Assembly (NCBI GenBank): GCA_034440595.1
Contig: JAWXCH010000285.1
Coordinates: forward strand, 1-7,136
Direction of reading: 5' to 3'
Length of the DNA stretch: 7,136 nt
Origin: JAWXCH01 sp034440595
Lineage (GTDB): Bacteria; Planctomycetota; Planctomycetia; Pirellulales; JALHPA01
Of the stretch, positions 5,713 through 7,136 are shown piece after piece (positions within the stretch are counted from its first letter, which is position 1; every line of letters starts with the position of its first letter). The notes beneath the pieces are model-generated. The model made no database searches, was not told the DNA's origin, and was given only the letters and a program-made list of their open reading frames with translations. A program made the position numbers and the translations under genes.

Positions 5713-7136
5713 ATGTTGGCGTATCTGGTTATCCGCGAAGGGATGAAATGGACCGACGTGTTCCGGCTAATACCGGGACAGACGGCGACCATTGGCCGCG
5801 CGCCAACGAACCAAGTGATTCTGAAGGATGACCGATGCAGTCGAACGCACGCCGAGATCTTTCTATCGCAAGGCTCGTGGGTTGTTCGCGATCTGGACAG
5901 CCGCAATGGAACGATTGTCGGCACCGAGTTGGTACGTGGCGATCAGATTCTGGAGCCAGGGGATATTATTCGGATCGGCCAATCGCAATTGGCGTTTGTG
6001 CATGATCTGGCCAAGGCATTTTCGGATTCGAGCAACGGCTCTCGAATGTCAGAATCGGTACTGGCAGGCTCGGCCAATCCAACGATGGGGACGATCGACG
6101 ACTCAAGCGTCTTTCAGCCGCTAGAGCCGACCACAATTACGCATCGGCGAGGTCAGACCAAGTTTCTCGAACCGGCTGTTGCCGAAGCGGCCATCCCTCG
6201 CGTGGGCCGCGCAGCGGCGCAGCTATGTCGGTTGGCCTTTGAATTGGCCAAAGCACCGGACGTACCGGCGATTGCCAAGCTGGCGCTGGATGGTCTGTTT
6301 GAGGGTACGCAAGTCGACGCTGGTGCCTTGCTACTGCTGCCGCGCGATTTTTCGGGAGAACCGGCCGGCGGGGATCTGGAGGTTGTCGCTTCTCGCACCG
6401 ATTCGGAGTTCCCATATCACCGCGTCTCGGCGTTTTTGGCATCGACTGTGATTCGTGAAGGCGAAGCGGTGCTGGCCCGCAATGTGATGGGGGATAGCGC
6501 CCTGGGCACGCGCGACAGTAAGGGAGAATTTCACACGATCAGCGTGATTTGTGCCCCGATTCGCCGCAACAAACGGATTATGGGGCTGATCCACTTGTGC
6601 TCGACCAACCCGCAGCGCGTGCCGGACCCGGACGATTTGGAATTCACGCTGGCGGTGGCCGAAACGGTTTCGGTGGGTCTGGAAAACCTGGCTCGGCGGC
6701 AAGAACTATCGGACGATCTGATTCAGATTCGGGACGAGAATATTCAGCTTCGCGAGCGGCTGGGGGTGCAGTGTGAAATTATTGGCACCAGCATGGCGAT
6801 GGATGTCGTCAAAAGCGAAATTAGCCGTGCCGCACCGAACCGAGCGACGGTGCTGATTCGTGGCGAGAGTGGCGTGGGGAAGGAACTGGTCGCGCGGGCG
6901 GTACATTTTGCCAGCCCACGCCGGAAGGGGCCATTCGTCTGTTTGAACTGCGCGGCATTGACAGAAAGTTTGTTGGAGAGCGAACTGTTTGGTCACGAGC
7001 GCGGGGCATTTACCGGTGCCACCGAGCGCAAGATCGGCAAGTTTGAAGCGGCCAATGGCGGTACGCTGATGCTGGACGAAATAGGCGAGATGAGCCCGAC
7101 GATTCAGGCGAAGTTTTTGCGAGTGCTGGAAGGGCA
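5713..7136 (+). CDS. FHA-GAF sigma-54-dependent transcriptional activator, 3' end missing
   Basis: An open frame of 474 codons runs off the right edge. The order is FHA (about 1-98), linker (99-160), GAF-like domain (about 165-328), a helical connector (329-352) and the start of the AAA+ sigma-54 interaction domain (353 onward). FHA phosphothreonine-binding residues are present: Gly28-Arg29, Ser43-Arg44, His46 and Asn65-Gly66. In the AAA+ part, Walker A is GESGVGKE (384-391), the sigma-54-contacting GAFTGA loop is intact (431-436) and Walker B is TLMLDEIGEM with Asp455-Glu456. The sensor, arginine-finger and Fis-type DNA-binding parts lie beyond the window. The protein should remodel RpoN holoenzyme by ATP hydrolysis. 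An FHA domain in place of a receiver suggests control by a Ser/Thr kinase rather than a histidine kinase. The ATG at 5713 is chosen because the FHA fold begins at residue 4 and AGG (5704-5706) lies six bases upstream; an in-frame stop at 5680-5682 limits alternatives. A later Met at codon 11 would cut into the first strand. Confidence 0.96.
   Translation, partial: MLAYLVIREGMKWTDVFRLIPGQTATIGRAPTNQVILKDDRCSRTHAEIFLSQGSWVVRDLDSRNGTIVGTELVRGDQILEPGDIIRIGQSQLAFVHDLAKAFSDSSNGSRMSESVLAGSANPTMGTIDDSSVFQPLEPTTITHRRGQTKFLEPAVAEAAIPRVGRAAAQLCRLAFELAKAPDVPAIAKLALDGLFEGTQVDAGALLLLPRDFSGEPAGGDLEVVASRTDSEFPYHRVSAFLASTVIREGEAVLARNVMGDSALGTRDSKGEFHTISVICAPIRRNKRIMGLIHLCSTNPQRVPDPDDLEFTLAVAETVSVGLENLARRQELSDDLIQIRDENIQLRERLGVQCEIIGTSMAMDVVKSEISRAAPNRATVLIRGESGVGKELVARAVHFASPRRKGPFVCLNCAALTESLLESELFGHERGAFTGATERKIGKFEAANGGTLMLDEIGEMSPTIQAKFLRVLEG

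Noticed and set aside
6137..6996. Minus-strand open frames inside the activator gene
   Set aside because: They are antisense to a well-supported FHA-GAF-AAA+ coding frame and have typical shadow composition (His/Arg/Pro-rich).

Overview
The window looks like chromosomal DNA of a planctomycete, most likely a member of the Pirellulales. The lineage is inferred from three things: an exported protein resembling the largely planctomycete DUF1598 family, an FHA-GAF-AAA+ sigma-54 activator whose N-terminus closely matches a form I associate with this phylum, and an ECF sigma factor translationally coupled to a large, lineage-specific membrane protein. No rRNA, tRNA, CRISPR array, insertion sequence or phage gene is visible.

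Layout. Four genes lie on the minus strand and one on the plus strand. Reading the minus strand in the direction of transcription, a DUF1598-type exported protein (5001-3631) is followed by a 300-bp gap with two unrelated palindromic repeats (3331-3630). Then comes a compact three-gene set: an ECF sigma factor (3330-2806), a 568-residue multi-spanning membrane protein (2809-1103) that starts inside the sigma gene's stop codon, and, 76 bp further on, a 314-residue exported protein with beta-propeller-like repeats (1026-82). On the plus strand a sigma-54-dependent activator starts at 5713 and runs off the right edge, so its second half is missing. Between the divergent DUF1598 and activator genes lies about 710 bp with no convincing gene. 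It holds an exact TATAAT, a perfect 14-bp palindrome and a spaced 8-bp inverted repeat.

How the genes may work together. The four-base overlap between the sigma factor and the membrane protein is the arrangement typical of an ECF sigma factor and its cognate anti-sigma factor. The membrane protein is not a textbook anti-sigma factor. It has a short N-terminal segment, about seven or eight membrane spans, and a 270-residue domain predicted outside the membrane. That domain carries a helix-Gly-Gly-Phe motif resembling the prenyltransferase/terpenoid-cyclase toroid fold. The exported repeat protein downstream could be a partner or a target. This set is the best candidate here for an undescribed system: an envelope signalling unit that controls an ECF sigma factor through a large toroid-like sensor. 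The sigma-54 activator is probably a separate regulator that links Ser/Thr phosphorylation (through FHA) or a ligand (through GAF) to RpoN promoters. Its targets are not visible in this window.
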